Below are positions 1 to 10,379 of a DNA stretch of 64,000 nucleotides, piece by piece; the stretch's first letter is position 1, and the number at the start of each line of letters is the position of its first letter. The stretch is from Hydractinia symbiolongicarpus. Lineage: Eukaryota; Cnidaria; Hydrozoa; Anthoathecata; Hydractiniidae. The notes beneath the pieces are model-generated. The model saw nothing but the letters and a program-made list of their open reading frames with translations, searched no databases and had not been told where the DNA came from. The stretch is from positions 15,830,001 through 15,894,000 of the forward strand of contig NC_079880.1 of NCBI RefSeq assembly GCF_029227915.1, in the 5' to 3' direction. The position numbers and the translations under genes are program-made.

Positions 1-2065
1 ATAATGACAACTTCGTATAAAGTTTAATTTGTTTTTATTCACGTGTCGCATGTAAAGTTAGATTACATTCTTGTCTAAACATGCAAACTTCCAACCAAAA
101 ATTTTTTCAATACATCCATGTTACGGGCATAACACACTGAAATGATTGAAATGTTTTATAGAGAACAAAAAACAACATAAGTTTGTCTGACCTATTGCAA
201 AGATAAGCACATGTTTTTATAATTAGAAACATTAATATTCCGGGGCGGCGCCACTTTCTTGCTAAGTAATAATTTTTTTATTTTATGCAAATAAGTTTCT
301 CTATCACTGCATGAAAATTGATGTCATCCAACCAGAGAACATGCAGGCTATATCACTAAATAATGCGATTTTTTATGCAGTGACGTAAGGTATAGCCGTT
401 TTTACGTGTTTTAGGACTCTAAAAATGCGTTGGCTTCTAGAGGCCTCGCCCTGAACCCAAGTTGTTTCGGCGACTCGCTTCGCTCGTTGATGGTCACTAA
501 AATCTCAAAATCTACCACTATGCCTAAGCCCCCACACTTTGGAAATTGTGGCGCCGCCCCTGATATTACAAGTACTTTCAACTATTTGCTGCAACTCTAT
601 ATTTTTATTGGGTTTACAACCTGCATTTTAAACATGTTTTCTATATTTACTAACATAATGAAATTTAAAAGCAGTATTGGATAATGCATAACACACTTAT
701 ATGCTCAAAATAATTTTGCCCTTCAAAAACAGTAATTACATTAATAGTCGCCACCATTATCAAACAAAATCTCACTTGGTTTGTGCATATCTTTTTCCTT
801 TGTGACGTCCTACAGCATACATAGCTTAACATGACTTGTGAAGATTTACTCACTTCCTGTTCGAGTGATGAAAAATATCATGATGAAAAATATAATTTTC
901 AAGAATTTAAAGGAAATCTAAAGTATAAATTGATGTTGGACATATATTACAGGACAAGCAAACAAGTGTAATTTTGGCAATTGATGTATTGATAAAGTTT
1001 GAATGCACATCTTTTAACTGGTCTAAAATTATTGATGACAGAAAATGTCAAAATTTGCTATTACTTAAATATGACATCATAATTTATGCAACATAATTAA
1101 GTCTGGAATTCTTTAAATGTGAATATCTAAAGAACAGAAGCTTTTAAAAAAAATTAAAAAGACTCGTTAACCAACTTTTTGAGCTCTGTAATATAGGTCC
1201 AACAACATTTTTATACCTTTTATACCTCCCTTTAACAATATGCGAAAGTAGGTAAACAAAGTAGAACTTTAAAAATGTTTTGTTTTGTTTAGCTATCACA
1301 AAATTACTTCCAGTACACTTTATTGGGCGTAATCATTTTAAGTTTTGTTTTTAAATCTAGCAAATTAAATGAAACACCTGTTGTCTTTAAAGATGTTTTG
1401 ATGCACTGTCGTGGTGGCGACCGTAAGACTACTTTGACAATAAATATTCTGGGTATGGGTAACGAAAAGATAGGAAAAATGTGAAATTATAAGACAACAT
1501 AGATTGCACTCAAAAAACAGTTATCTGTATGAAGTAAAACATTATCAATAAAAACGAAATTGAGTTAGGTGCGGCTAGCTACTAAAATAAGGTTTATATT
1601 TTTTACTTTAATTGTGGTAACTGTGTCCCGATTTAATTCAGCCTATGCTTTTTATAAAAACATTTTTTTTTTAAGAACAATACGGGGAAAAAATTCTTGA
1701 CAAATACGGAGAACTATACTCAGGGGTAAAATTTTACTGATTTTTTCCAAAAACGCAACAATCCTAAAGAAATTTTTCTTAACAGAACTTTTCAAATGAT
1801 CAATTGATGTGATTTGTGTTCTAAAAATTGACTAAATTAAACTGTTAGTGTTAAGACAGTAAAAACAAATAAGATGAAAATTAATAACCAAGAGAATCCG
1901 AGCCTTGGTCGTTCTTTACAAAAAAAATATTGCGTTGTGTTATGATTTTCACTATCACTTCATTCGTCAGACACTATCTTTTTCTATTACGAGAGCAAAA
2001 TATACATTACTCTCAATGTTATTTTTTAAACTATTTTCAACACCTAAAAAATATTTTATGCTCAG
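1..2065. other. Non-coding stretch, no gene seen
   Basis: The sequence is AT-rich with many homopolymer runs. The longest reading frames (84 codons at 430-684 forward, 62 codons at 665-853 reverse) have no recognisable domain and no convincing codon bias. I see no tRNA, terminal repeat or microsatellite. It is probably intergenic or intronic sequence. Confidence 0.5.
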
Positions 2066-2689
2066 ATGAAGTGCACTTCTTGGCATGCTTCTTCTAGTTC
2101 ATTCATTTTACCACCCAGACTCGTTCATTTTGCAAACGTTCTTTATTTACAAAGGACAGACATCTATCTAAAAGCTACATTTTTCATTGTTAAATTGAAA
2201 AAATCGGGAAATGAAACATCTCTATCTCATCAAACACATGCCATTTGTTGCGATGTAATATTCGGTCTTCCTAACAAGAGAAATCTCCCGACTTATCCAT
2301 ACAAGTTTCGGCAATTGCTTTTTGTAGCTGAATGTTTGATTGCAATCGATTTGGAGAATACAGATGGTTGTTTACGGAAAATTAAAGCCTTTTTAGAGTC
2401 CCTTTTCTCATATTTAAAGCTAATCACGCTGGACAGCCATCCCAGCTTGCATTTTTCGTGCCATGTTGCATCAGACGAAAAATATTTTGTGAAGGAGATT
2501 TTCAAAATGATATTTCATATCAACTTTCTGAAAATTTATCCAAGCATGTTTTGGATATTATTTGTTCTGAAGCGTCTTTTATACGTTCTCACTGTTGTGC
2601 AACAATCAATGACGAAACCTTCAGTAAAAGCATCGCCACTATCATCAGAAGTCGATAATATCGAAGTAACATGCAGAGAATATCGTTAG
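2066..2689 (+). CDS. Unassigned 207-codon open frame
   Basis: This open frame is long for sequence of this base composition, but I do not recognise the product. It is rich in Leu, Phe, Ile and Ser, with a basic stretch early and a hydrophobic stretch around residues 150-175 that could be a membrane segment or chance AT-rich coding. Two other frames are also open over part of the same interval, which weakens the case. No splice sites or polyadenylation site clearly belong to it. A short downstream stretch (2864-2978) follows a pyrimidine tract ending in TTTTACAG and could be a last exon of a forward gene, but no frame joins the two cleanly. It could be a decayed transposon gene or a chance ORF. 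Confidence 0.18.
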   Translation: MKCTSWHASSSSFILPPRLVHFANVLYLQRTDIYLKATFFIVKLKKSGNETSLSHQTHAICCDVIFGLPNKRNLPTYPYKFRQLLFVAECLIAIDLENTDGCLRKIKAFLESLFSYLKLITLDSHPSLHFSCHVASDEKYFVKEIFKMIFHINFLKIYPSMFWILFVLKRLLYVLTVVQQSMTKPSVKASPLSSEVDNIEVTCREYR

Positions 2690-3113
2690 CAGCGTCAAGT
2701 AAGGAGGCACTGGCCAAGTTCTTACCCAGTATTTTTTGAATTGTTTGGCAATTGGGCTAAGAGTCACACATACTGACTTTAAATATAACTGGTCTGTATC
2801 TATCCCTGCAATCGCTAAATTACTCTTTACAATATTTGATTTTATCGATATCTTTCTTTTACAGTTGTTAGCGTTTCGATATATTGCATCAAGGTCAGAT
2901 AGATCTGTTACAGATTTGGTCCTAGAAATGGAAACGTTAGAGAATGTAAGCAATCAATCTGACACTGATATTTATTAAAATATAATCATGTATTATCGTG
3001 TTCGTATTTGTTAAAACATTTTGTTTCTTATGTAATATTTTTTATATTTTCAGCTATACAATTTATTTTACTTTAAATAGATGTGCAGCCGTGCTTTAAT
3101 TTTGATCAATGCT

Positions 3114-3118
3114 AGCCG
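3114..3118. repeat. Copia target-site duplication, left copy (AGCCG)
   Basis: AGCCG here matches AGCCG at 7308-7312 exactly and directly abuts the outer LTR edges. A 5-bp duplication is the usual size for Ty1/Copia integration. Confidence 0.85.
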
Positions 3119-3318
3119 TGTGAACATTTCAGCCATTTCAGCCACTTGGGGGTAATAAAATAAACAAATACGAAAATGGTTTTTCTTCTATATAAAATCA
3201 ACAAACACGTGTTTTTTTTTTTACACTTTTAACTCTACCATCTTTAGTCCTAATGCCGTTCTAGTTAAACGGCACCGAAAGTCTAGCAAACAAAAACAAA
3301 TATGGCGGCAATCTAACA
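3119..3318 (-). repeat. Copia downstream (3') LTR, complete, 200 bp
   Basis: On the reverse strand it begins TGTTAGATTGCCGCC and ends in CA, the canonical TG...CA boundaries. Its first about 160 bp are nearly identical to 7148-7307. The outer edge abuts the AGCCG duplication. Confidence 0.88.
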
Positions 3319-3327
3319 CCCCCACTT
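3319..3327 (-). other. Copia polypurine tract
   Basis: On the reverse strand AAGTGGGGG lies immediately upstream of the LTR start TGTTAG. This is the expected place for the plus-strand primer of an LTR retrotransposon. Confidence 0.75.
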
Positions 3328-3349
3328 GACGTAAAGTTCTCATTAAAAA

Positions 3350-4744
3350 TTACTCTCCAAATAAATATTGTTTGAACATTGTCAACAAATGTTTCTTTTG
3401 GGGTTTTGTAAATATATCCGCTTTGTTTTCACTTGAAGGTATATATTCTACAGCTATCTGATTCTGTTGAAAACATTCTCTGATATAATGGTATCGGATA
3501 TCGATATGTTTGGCCTTCATGTGCTTTACGGGGTTTTTCAATAACGCTAAGGTACCTTGGTTGTCATTTTTAATCACAGGCGGCTTGAGGTCAAAATTTG
3601 TTAAATCTTTGATAAGTCGTGTTAGGTAGGCGGTCTCCTGAGCTGTTAGTGAGAGGGCCATAAATTCAGCTTCGCACGTTGAAAGTGCCACAGACGCTTG
3701 TTTTTTTGACCTCCAACTGATAGGTGGCCCACTCGGATTGATGCTGATACAATAACCGGTAATACTTCTTCCGTTATCCAAAGAAGAAGCCCAATCAGCA
3801 TCACAAAATGCATAGAGACGAAATTCTTCATGGTTTAGTTTACGAAAAGTGAATGTATAACTCACAGTATTCTTTATATATCGAAATACATGTTTTACCA
3901 TAATCCAGTCTGAATTTTCAGGCTTTGACAAGTGTTGAGACAGCTTAGTTACAACATAACTCAAATCTGGTCGGGAGCAAGTCATGGCATATACAATGCT
4001 TCCCACCATAAGACGATATAGTTTGGTGTCGTTATCGGTCTTCTCAGTATCACTGGTCTCATCTAATATATATGCGGCAGGGTTTTGTTCGCATGGGGTA
4101 TTCCTCGGTTTACAATCATTGAGACTGAATCGGATAAGGACATTTTTAAGGTAACGGGACTGTGACATGGTGACGTAGTCAATCCCCCTCTCAAAATCAA
4201 TTCCAAGAAACGATGAGAGTGTTCCAAGATCTTTCATATTAAATCGATTCTTCAACTGGATCTTGACAGTGTTGAGCAGTTCGTCCTTACTTGATGTAAT
4301 AATAATGTCATCCACCCAAACAAGTAACCTAATGGTATAACCACATTGTCTACGAACAAACACACATGGATCGGCATGAGATTGGACAAAACCAATATCA
4401 CATAAAAAATCATGCAGCAATTGGTGCCAATTGCGTCCACTTTGTTTGAGCCCATAAAGAGATTTATTTAACTTCCAAACATTATTGGCTGTTTCATACC
4501 CAGGAGCTGGTTGAACATAAACTTGACATTCTATTGGAGCGTGTAAATATGCTCCTTTAACGTCCATTTGATGAATGTTCCAATCTTCTTGAACAGCTAC
4601 CTGTAGTAAAGTACAGATAGATTCCATTCTAGCAGTTGGTGAAAAGGTTTCTGAGTAATCTATTCCTTCTTTTTGACTGAATCCTTTTGCTACATAACGC
4701 GCTGTGTAAATTGGGTTGCTTGAATTTCCTTTGATGGTGTACAC
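3350..4744 (-). CDS. Copia pol C-terminal part: reverse transcriptase and RNase H
   Basis: This 464-codon open frame copies element RNA into DNA and degrades the RNA strand. The Copia RT signature (MDVKGAYLHA) lies near residue 60. The catalytic box reads VWVDDIIITS, so the two aspartates are kept while the usual Y of YVDD is W. The RNase H part carries FCDADWA, a TCEAEFMAL segment and the final IDIRYHYIRE region. The frame runs to a natural stop at the element end. In an intact element it would be the tail of one polyprotein. Here it is separated from the integrase frame by about 150 bp that are still coding but shifted, with breaks near 4752 and 4905. Confidence 0.92.
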   Translation of the reverse strand: MYTIKGNSSNPIYTARYVAKGFSQKEGIDYSETFSPTARMESICTLLQVAVQEDWNIHQMDVKGAYLHAPIECQVYVQPAPGYETANNVWKLNKSLYGLKQSGRNWHQLLHDFLCDIGFVQSHADPCVFVRRQCGYTIRLLVWVDDIIITSSKDELLNTVKIQLKNRFNMKDLGTLSSFLGIDFERGIDYVTMSQSRYLKNVLIRFSLNDCKPRNTPCEQNPAAYILDETSDTEKTDNDTKLYRLMVGSIVYAMTCSRPDLSYVVTKLSQHLSKPENSDWIMVKHVFRYIKNTVSYTFTFRKLNHEEFRLYAFCDADWASSLDNGRSITGYCISINPSGPPISWRSKKQASVALSTCEAEFMALSLTAQETAYLTRLIKDLTNFDLKPPVIKNDNQGTLALLKNPVKHMKAKHIDIRYHYIRECFQQNQIAVEYIPSSENKADIFTKPQKKHLLTMFKQYLFGE

Positions 4745-4895
4745 CCATTTCCCCCCACTGCTTGCTTATTTTTGGGTAGTGGTGTTTCGGTGAACGTATC
4801 GTTGAGCTTCAAAGAGTTGATTTCTTCTTCCATCGCGCTTATCCATTGATCTGCATCATCTTGTTGAATTGCGTCATTGTATGTGTTTGGAACAT

Positions 4896-6185
4896 TCAGA
4901 TAACAACAATCATAATCGGTGTCTGCAAAATCACTACATAATCAGCATATCGTGGTGGAGCTTTGCGTTGCCTAGTTGGGTATCGAGCCTCCGGATTTCT
5001 CTCTGGGTTCTCATTTTGTTCTGAACTACTTTTTGTAGCCGGTTTAGTATTGGCTTCATTTGAAAATAAGTCGTTGCTGATGGCTGTGTTCGGCTCTTCG
5101 ACATGAAATTTTTCCGTAAATTTCACAAGTCTATGTCTTGATACAGTCCTACTGTCGGAATAGTAAACTAGATAGGCTGGACTCTCTTTGTCATACCCGA
5201 CAAAAATTCCTTTACGGCTTCTTGGGTCCAGTTTCTTTTGATTATGGACGTATGCATAACATATTGTACCAAAAACATGTAATCTTGAGATGTCAGGTTT
5301 TAGTCCTGTGATAAGACCATATGGTGTTTCTCTGATGCGGTCTACAAAACAACGATTTCGAATATGTGTAGCAGCCATAACAGCATATGTCCATAAATGT
5401 TTAGGTAAGCTAGCTTCAAGTAACAATGCTCTTCCCATTTCAAAAAGGGTGCGCCAGCTGCGCTCTGCAGTCCCATTTTGATGAGGAGAATGTGGAGCCG
5501 AGGTTTCGTGTTTGATACAGTGTTTTGTCAGGATAGTTTTAAAGTCCTGTGATATGTATTCCCCACCCCCATCCGATCGCATTCGTTTTACATCACCAAA
5601 TGGAAAAATTTCTTCGTCAAAATTAAAGGTTTTCACTTTGCTGTAGGGCGCTATGTCTGCTAAAAATTTTTCTAATGCACGGGACGCATCAGATTTCTGT
5701 TTTAAAAAATAAGTAAACATACATCCTGTGAAATCATCATTGAAAACAAGAGCATATCTGAAGCCATTCAGTGACGCTGGTTCTATTGGTCCGGCTAGGT
5801 CGGTGTGTACAAGTTCGAAAGGAGTCGTGGCACGGATGTCTGGCTGACGATTACGAGTGTTGGTCTGCTTTGCTAGTGTACATACCTCACAGTCAAATTT
5901 TTCTCGTTCACTGATGTGCATTCCTTGAACTACAGATTCTAATTTTATCACATCATCAATATTACAGTGTCCTAATATTCTGTGCCATGTTCTCAAATCT
6001 TCTATGCGTTTTTGGCTCACATTATTTTTGTACAGATAGTATAGTCGTTGGCGTTGTTCGATTGGAAAGATTGTTCCATCTGGGGCAATGAGATTAGCAT
6101 GATCATTGGAGAAGTTGACAACAGCACCTTTACGGGTTGCGGCTTGAACAGAAAAAATATTTTGAGGGTAAGTTGGTACATACAA
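4896..6185 (-). CDS. Copia pol middle part: integrase
   Basis: This 429-codon frame inserts the element DNA into the genome. It opens with the zinc-binding HHCC module (WHRILGHCN, then CEVCTLAK). The DDE core follows: D in HTDLAGP, D in RSDGGGEY, and E in HQNGTAERSW. The GKGY-like C-terminal region (RKGIFVGYDKESPAYLVY) is present. The last residues drift into a wrong frame at about 4910, where one base separates it from the RT frame. All catalytic residues are intact, unlike gag upstream. Confidence 0.92.
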   Translation of the reverse strand: MYVPTYPQNIFSVQAATRKGAVVNFSNDHANLIAPDGTIFPIEQRQRLYYLYKNNVSQKRIEDLRTWHRILGHCNIDDVIKLESVVQGMHISEREKFDCEVCTLAKQTNTRNRQPDIRATTPFELVHTDLAGPIEPASLNGFRYALVFNDDFTGCMFTYFLKQKSDASRALEKFLADIAPYSKVKTFNFDEEIFPFGDVKRMRSDGGGEYISQDFKTILTKHCIKHETSAPHSPHQNGTAERSWRTLFEMGRALLLEASLPKHLWTYAVMAATHIRNRCFVDRIRETPYGLITGLKPDISRLHVFGTICYAYVHNQKKLDPRSRKGIFVGYDKESPAYLVYYSDSRTVSRHRLVKFTEKFHVEEPNTAISNDLFSNEANTKPATKSSSEQNENPERNPEARYPTRQRKAPPRYADYVVILQTPIMIVVI

Positions 6186-6239
6186 TGCGTTTTAAGTTTA
6201 AAGGTTTTAAGGTTAACTTTAACTAGTTCTCCACTTTCT

Positions 6240-6440
6240 GTACGTAAGTATGTGACATACGTTCCTCTTTTCAATGCAACATTGTTTGATTTGCTATTTC
6301 AATCATATTTTCTTCAGAATTCACTATATGGGTTGTTGCTCCACAGTCCACGAGTAGTGTCTCACTACCATTAATTTTCATACTGAAGTCATCTATAATC
6401 TTGAATGCAAAAGAATGACTCTGATTATTATGACTCATCG
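6240..6440 (-). pseudogene. Copia protease region
   Basis: The reverse-strand frame around 6310-6375 reads LLVDCGATTHIVNS, which fits the Copia aspartic-protease motif (usually D-S/C-G-A-S/T). It lies between the gag zinc knuckle and the integrase, as expected. The flanking frame is broken by stops and frameshifts on the way to integrase near 6250, so this polyprotein portion is not continuous. Confidence 0.75.
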
Positions 6441-6499
6441 ACTTGGCCTGGTCACGGTTTTGTTTTCAGCAGTTACGGTTCGAGTGCGATGAGGATCTA

Positions 6500-7156
6500 C
6501 AAACGGTACACCATTGTCGCCGACATTCACTCGCTTTATGTCCAGCAACTCCACAACTGTAACAAATGAGTTGTTTAGATAAACATTCATTTCGTGCTTT
6601 CATAATAGCTTCATTTTTATTAGCTTCTGGTTTTGTAGATCGGGCAGTTTCTCAGAGCTTGCTTGAATTTGTGAAATGTGTCTACAGTTTCGGATTGTGT
6701 TATAATAGCAACAAAAGCCTTGTACTGATCGGGGAGTCCCTTGAGTACCATTGCAATTAACAAAGCATCACTGACATTCTCACCAGCTGTTTTCAATGTG
6801 GCTGCAGCTTTTTCTGCCCTCATCATATAATCAGTTACTGATTCATTGTCACTTTTCCACAATGTTGTAAGTTAGTTGTATAGGGTAATCATTCTCGGTT
6901 TTCTACTTCCTGAATAAAATTCTCTTAGTATTTTGAACGCCTTTCTTCCATCATCTTTTGCTTCACGAATGACCATTGACAAAGAACGTTCATCTAAAAA
7001 TTGTATAAGTTCAGCAAATGCAAGTTCATTTTTATCTGGATCAATTTCGATACTACTAGTTCCAACTAAAGTGTCTTTAAGTTCCTTGACTCTCATGTAA
7101 CCTAAAATCTTTGTTTCCCATATCTCAAATTTTCGTTCATCCCCATCAATAAACAA
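6500..7156 (-). pseudogene. Copia gag (UBN2-type) with CCHC zinc knuckle, broken
   Basis: The first piece (6872-7156) has the gag features of Copia elements (FEIWETKILGYM and FILREFYSGS-like segments). The second (6620-6862) continues with MRAEKAAATLKTAGE and VLKGLPDQYKAF, typical of gag-polypeptide UBN2. A zinc knuckle C-X2-C-X4-H-X4-C (CYSCGVAGHKASEC) is encoded near 6520-6566. A stop/frameshift near 6865 and another near 6640 split the gene. The natural start is missing because coding sequence begins directly at the truncated LTR edge. Confidence 0.85.
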
Positions 7157-7307
7157 ATACGAAAATGGTTTTTCTTCTATATATAATCAACAAACACGTG
7201 TTTCTTCTTTTACACTTTTAACTCTACCATCTTTAGTCCTAATGCCGTTCTAGTTAAACGGCACCGAGAGTCTAGCAAACAAAAACAAATATGGCGGCAA
7301 TCTAACA
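7148..7307 (-). repeat. Copia upstream (5') LTR, truncated, 160 bp
   Basis: The outer 160 bp match the complete LTR at 3119-3318 with only a few differences, mostly in a T-run and one A/G in the CGGCACCGA segment. The inner about 40 bp and the primer-binding site are absent, and gag coding starts at the break. The outer end abuts the second AGCCG copy. Confidence 0.85.
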
Positions 7308-7312
7308 AGCCG
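7308..7312. repeat. Copia target-site duplication, right copy (AGCCG)
   Basis: Exact partner of 3114-3118, directly beside the outer edge of the upstream LTR. Confidence 0.85.
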
Positions 7313-7770
7313 TACCTAACTTAATTTCGTTATTATTAAACATATTTTAGCATTTGAAGTTGTTTTTATATGATAGGATATATAATGTTGACCTATAATT
7401 TTCATATTTTTTCTCTCTTTTCCGTACCTATCCCCTTTATTTTACTTTACTTTATAGTGGCATTGAAGTTTACCGACCGTACTAACCACCTTGTTATTGC
7501 TAGCCGTACTTAATTTCTCGATTTGGGAATCACCTTCCCGCTCTCTCCCCCGTTTGGTGTTTATAAGAGCAAGATATTTCTGTAACATTTTTCTTATTTT
7601 GCAGGTTCATTGACGATTCAGAAACAGAAATTCAGTGACACAACAAATTTACCACTACGATTAGCTCAGTTGTTTTCATTAAAATACATTACCTCACCTT
7701 AAAAAGAAAAGTGTAGTTACGTGCTGCTAAGGTACGGCTTAAGTACGGCTTAATAGGTACGGCTAGCTTT

Positions 7771-8192
7771 ACCTAACCTTTAGCCATCTACAATTCACTC
7801 TTCTTATACTGCATAAAAAGAATACCACCTAAAATACCAATTCAAGCTGATAATTTGGCATTATAAAATTTTCTTATTAATGTAGCGATAAATACAACAC
7901 GTTTTGCGCGTCAAAATGCTCAAATTAATGTAGTGTGCGAAAAGGTAGCAAGCTACAAGCTTTACAGCTCAAAAGCAAAGCGGGAAGACCTAAACACTTA
8001 CAGCTTGATTATTATCAGGACTTGGTATAAACTATAAAAAAAAGTTAAGAAAAAGAACTTATTACAATCAGTTTGTAGACAAATACAATCATACATAATG
8101 AGAACAACATACCTACATAAAAATTACTACTAATTAATTACTACTATTACTACTATTATTACTACTATGTATTTGGGTTGAGTCTGTAAAAT
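7771..8192. other. Non-coding stretch with ACT-rich simple repeat
   Basis: No open frame of interest. A short imperfect ATT/ACT trinucleotide run lies at about 8125-8168. Confidence 0.5.
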
Positions 8193-8675
8193 ATGCTTGA
8201 AATTAGCCAATATCCGTTTTCTGATTGCTCGATTTTACTCACCAGTTTTTCGCTTCGGCAAACGGAAAATCGGGAAATAACGGAGGAGGGGGTTACGAAA
8301 GACGAGGGTAGGTGGGTACAAAGCCAACTAATTGGAGTTTTTAGCTTACTTTTATTACAGCTGTTCGGTCCAAACTTATTTGTTCTAGTAGAGAAAAAAA
8401 GTAACCTACTCTTTTGTGAAAAAATATCAGTCATATTTCCTTACGCAAACGCGTCCCCAGGACCTCTTTTCGATTTTTTGATATCGGGACGGCACGAAGA
8501 AGAAGGCCCTGGACCCAGCCGCTTTCTACACGCAGATATCATGGGTGTAGACTGCAGCCTCAGCACTTTTGCTAAATGTCGACAGTTCTTTAAATGGATA
8601 TTTAACATCCATATCTGGAGTAGAACTAAGAAGTTAAAATTATTTCAAAAAGTGAACGGCGAGTTAAACTGTTAA
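8193..8675 (+). CDS. Unassigned 160-codon open frame
   Basis: Unrecognised product. The middle has a Leu-rich segment (FSLLLLQLFGPNLFVLV) that could be a membrane helix, but charged and Gly/Pro-rich sequence surrounds it. The reverse strand of the first half is also open. A GC-richer patch around 8450-8525, containing a CCCCAGG/CCCTGG pair, looks like part of a repeat. I lean towards repeat-derived sequence rather than a gene. Confidence 0.15.
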   Translation: MLEISQYPFSDCSILLTSFSLRQTENREITEEGVTKDEGRWVQSQLIGVFSLLLLQLFGPNLFVLVEKKSNLLFCEKISVIFPYANASPGPLFDFLISGRHEEEGPGPSRFLHADIMGVDCSLSTFAKCRQFFKWIFNIHIWSRTKKLKLFQKVNGELNC

Positions 8676-9245
8676 AAGGGTTTCGTTTTTCAAAATGGAC
8701 AAGACATTGCAATTATTATGTTTGGAGCATCTTTTAAATGGATATGATATTATTGGCGTTTTACGTTAAGGGACTGCTTTCTTTATTATTATTATTTCGC
8801 CGTTAAAGAATTTACATTTTTTCGTAAAATTAAATACAGAACTATAGCTGTTATAATGTGGAATCTAGAAATATGTGATTGTATATCCTCAGGTGCAGCT
8901 AGAGTAGTAAAATTGGCAGGAGCAAGAAGAAGACTGTAGTGGTCTATGACCAAGTCCCTAAAACTTTTATAAAAAGTTAGCCAGGAGGATACGGATGTAA
9001 AAAAAGCTAAAGTTCGTTGTCACTACCCACTGGCTACGTTTTAATTTCCGTTTGAATTGGACAAAAATATAACTATGTTTTGACAGAATCATTTTTTTTT
9101 TTTAAATTTATAAAGTAAAAAAAAAAAATCCGTGGGAAATTTGATCTGGCGGACAAGCAAAAATTTCATTTTGGTTCTAATTCTCAAATTTTATAAAAGG
9201 CTGACTAATGTAGCACACCTAAAACACTTGGTGCGTGATTTTTGC
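8676..9245. other. Non-coding stretch, nothing identified
   Basis: AT-rich with poly-A and poly-T runs, for example around 9093-9129. No domain-bearing frame on either strand. Confidence 0.5.
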
Positions 9246-9286
9246 TGCATGTGTGTTGAAATCTTTTTGTTTTCAACACACATGCA
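9246..9286. repeat. Perfect 16-bp hairpin
   Basis: TGCATGTGTGTTGAAA (9246-9261) is followed after a 9-nt spacer by its exact reverse complement (9271-9286). The arms have no mismatch. It may be the core of a small palindromic element or an extruding structure. No gene is attached to it. Confidence 0.8.
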
Positions 9287-9651
9287 CAACCGGTCCCACA
9301 GCATGCTACCGGTTAAATAAATGTAGTTTTCTTAACATTTAATTACACCAGCGCTTAAAAAAATATGTGGAACAGCTTTACATGACCCAGTTGAAGCTGC
9401 ATGTAAATATTATTGATTGTTTATCTGCTAAGAGTATTTCTTAGTTATAAATTCACTTTGACGTATCGTCATGCTTTTGATAAACGATGTTTCGTTGCTT
9501 AAATTCCTGGAGCATTTCCAGATGTTAACAAGACGTCAAACTAATCACCCAAAACTTGTTGGCAACCTTTAATGTAGTGTGTGCGTAAAAGAGAGTGGTT
9601 CAGTTGTGATGGCTGGTGGTAACTTTCGCGTGAAATGCTGTATTTGTCTAA

Positions 9652-9725
9652 CGTGTACACTCACCTCCTGCTCTTCGTCTGGCAACTGAACAAACGTCTT
9701 TTGTTTTTTTGTGGCCATAGTAACG
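9652..9725 (-). CDS. Possible internal exon, unknown gene
   Basis: On the reverse strand a short basic and polar coding stretch (GCC ACA AAA AAA CAA..., then LPDEEQE) runs into a GTGAGT donor at about 9656-9661. It resembles the end of the candidate exon at 10012-10190 in having an ATK-N/K motif. This is weak evidence for a host gene on the reverse strand. Confidence 0.15.
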
Positions 9726-10011
9726 TCAATTTGGGACGAAGACTAGAATTCAGCGTTGTTTGGTGATATTGTAACCTCTATGGTTAGACCAAATTTAGAA
9801 ATATTTTAATTATATTTTAATGTAATTATTGGAATCATTTATGGCATGGCCTCCCAATTTTAAGGTTAAGGCTTATTTTTTTTTAATAAAATACATTTAC
9901 TGCGAATTCATGTTGAATATCCTGGGTGCTTAATAAATAATTTCAGCATTCTTTTTCCTATAAATAAGCAAGATGTAAGACATTCAAAGAGAAGTGTCAA
10001 CCGTTACTTAC

Positions 10012-10190
10012 CGTTTTTTGTGGCCATTGGCACATGTAAAATTTCATTTTTAATTGTTTTGAACGACACGCTAATTGGTTGCAAGTCGTATCCCTCTGAA
10101 AATGACAGTGCTTCCCGGGACGTTTCTCTGAAAAGTGTTATGTGCAATGCTAACCTCATTCCCAAGTTCTGTTTCTTACTGGCCAAATAA
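10012..10190 (-). CDS. Possible exon of an unknown reverse-strand gene
   Basis: An open reverse-strand stretch of about 58 codons ends exactly at a good donor (GTAAGTAAC). The encoded sequence has mixed, non-repetitive composition (for example ALHITLFRETSREALSF). A TTTTTATTTGGCCAG acceptor-like sequence lies upstream. I do not recognise the protein. Confidence 0.22.
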
Positions 10191-10379
10191 AAATAGCCTG
10201 GGAAGGAGTGCTTTATACCGTGCGACGATTACTGTACTTTTGATAACCTGACTCCAATGATTGCTTCACAACGAAAAGAATACATGGTCCTGAGAAGAAG
10301 GTTATAAATTGTGTAAAAAAATAAAATAAATCGAACCGTAATTATTTTTTTTAGCGTTCTTGTTGACCTGCTCTACCGT

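Larger units (their letters stand above)
3119..7307 (-). mobile_element. Ty1/Copia LTR retrotransposon
   Basis: A single reverse-strand element about 4.2 kb long has LTRs at both ends, a 5-bp target duplication AGCCG and a polypurine tract beside the downstream LTR. Reading on the reverse strand, the coding order is gag, protease, integrase, reverse transcriptase, RNase H. Integrase before reverse transcriptase is diagnostic of Copia. The element is non-functional as it stands. The upstream LTR lacks its inner about 40 bp together with the primer-binding site and the gag start, apparently through one deletion. Gag carries a stop or frameshift near 6865, and the integrase-RT junction is shifted near 4905 and again in a G-run near 4752. 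Confidence 0.93.
3111..7770. repeat. Short inverted-repeat element interrupted by the Copia insertion
   Basis: The sequence GCTAGCCG just left of the Copia LTR continues after the element as TACCTAACTTAAT, giving an uninterrupted left end GCTAGCCGTACCTA. The reverse complement of that 14-mer lies at about 7757-7770. Without the Copia element, the unit would be about 470 bp with 14-bp inverted ends. Further copies of TAGCCGTACTTAA or its complement occur near 7498, 7727 and 7743. No transposase and no clear target duplication is visible, so this is a candidate non-autonomous element only. Confidence 0.35.

Noticed and set aside
2736-2978. Last exon of a forward host gene
   Set aside because: An acceptor-like tract exists at 2863, but no upstream exon connects in phase and there is no known domain.
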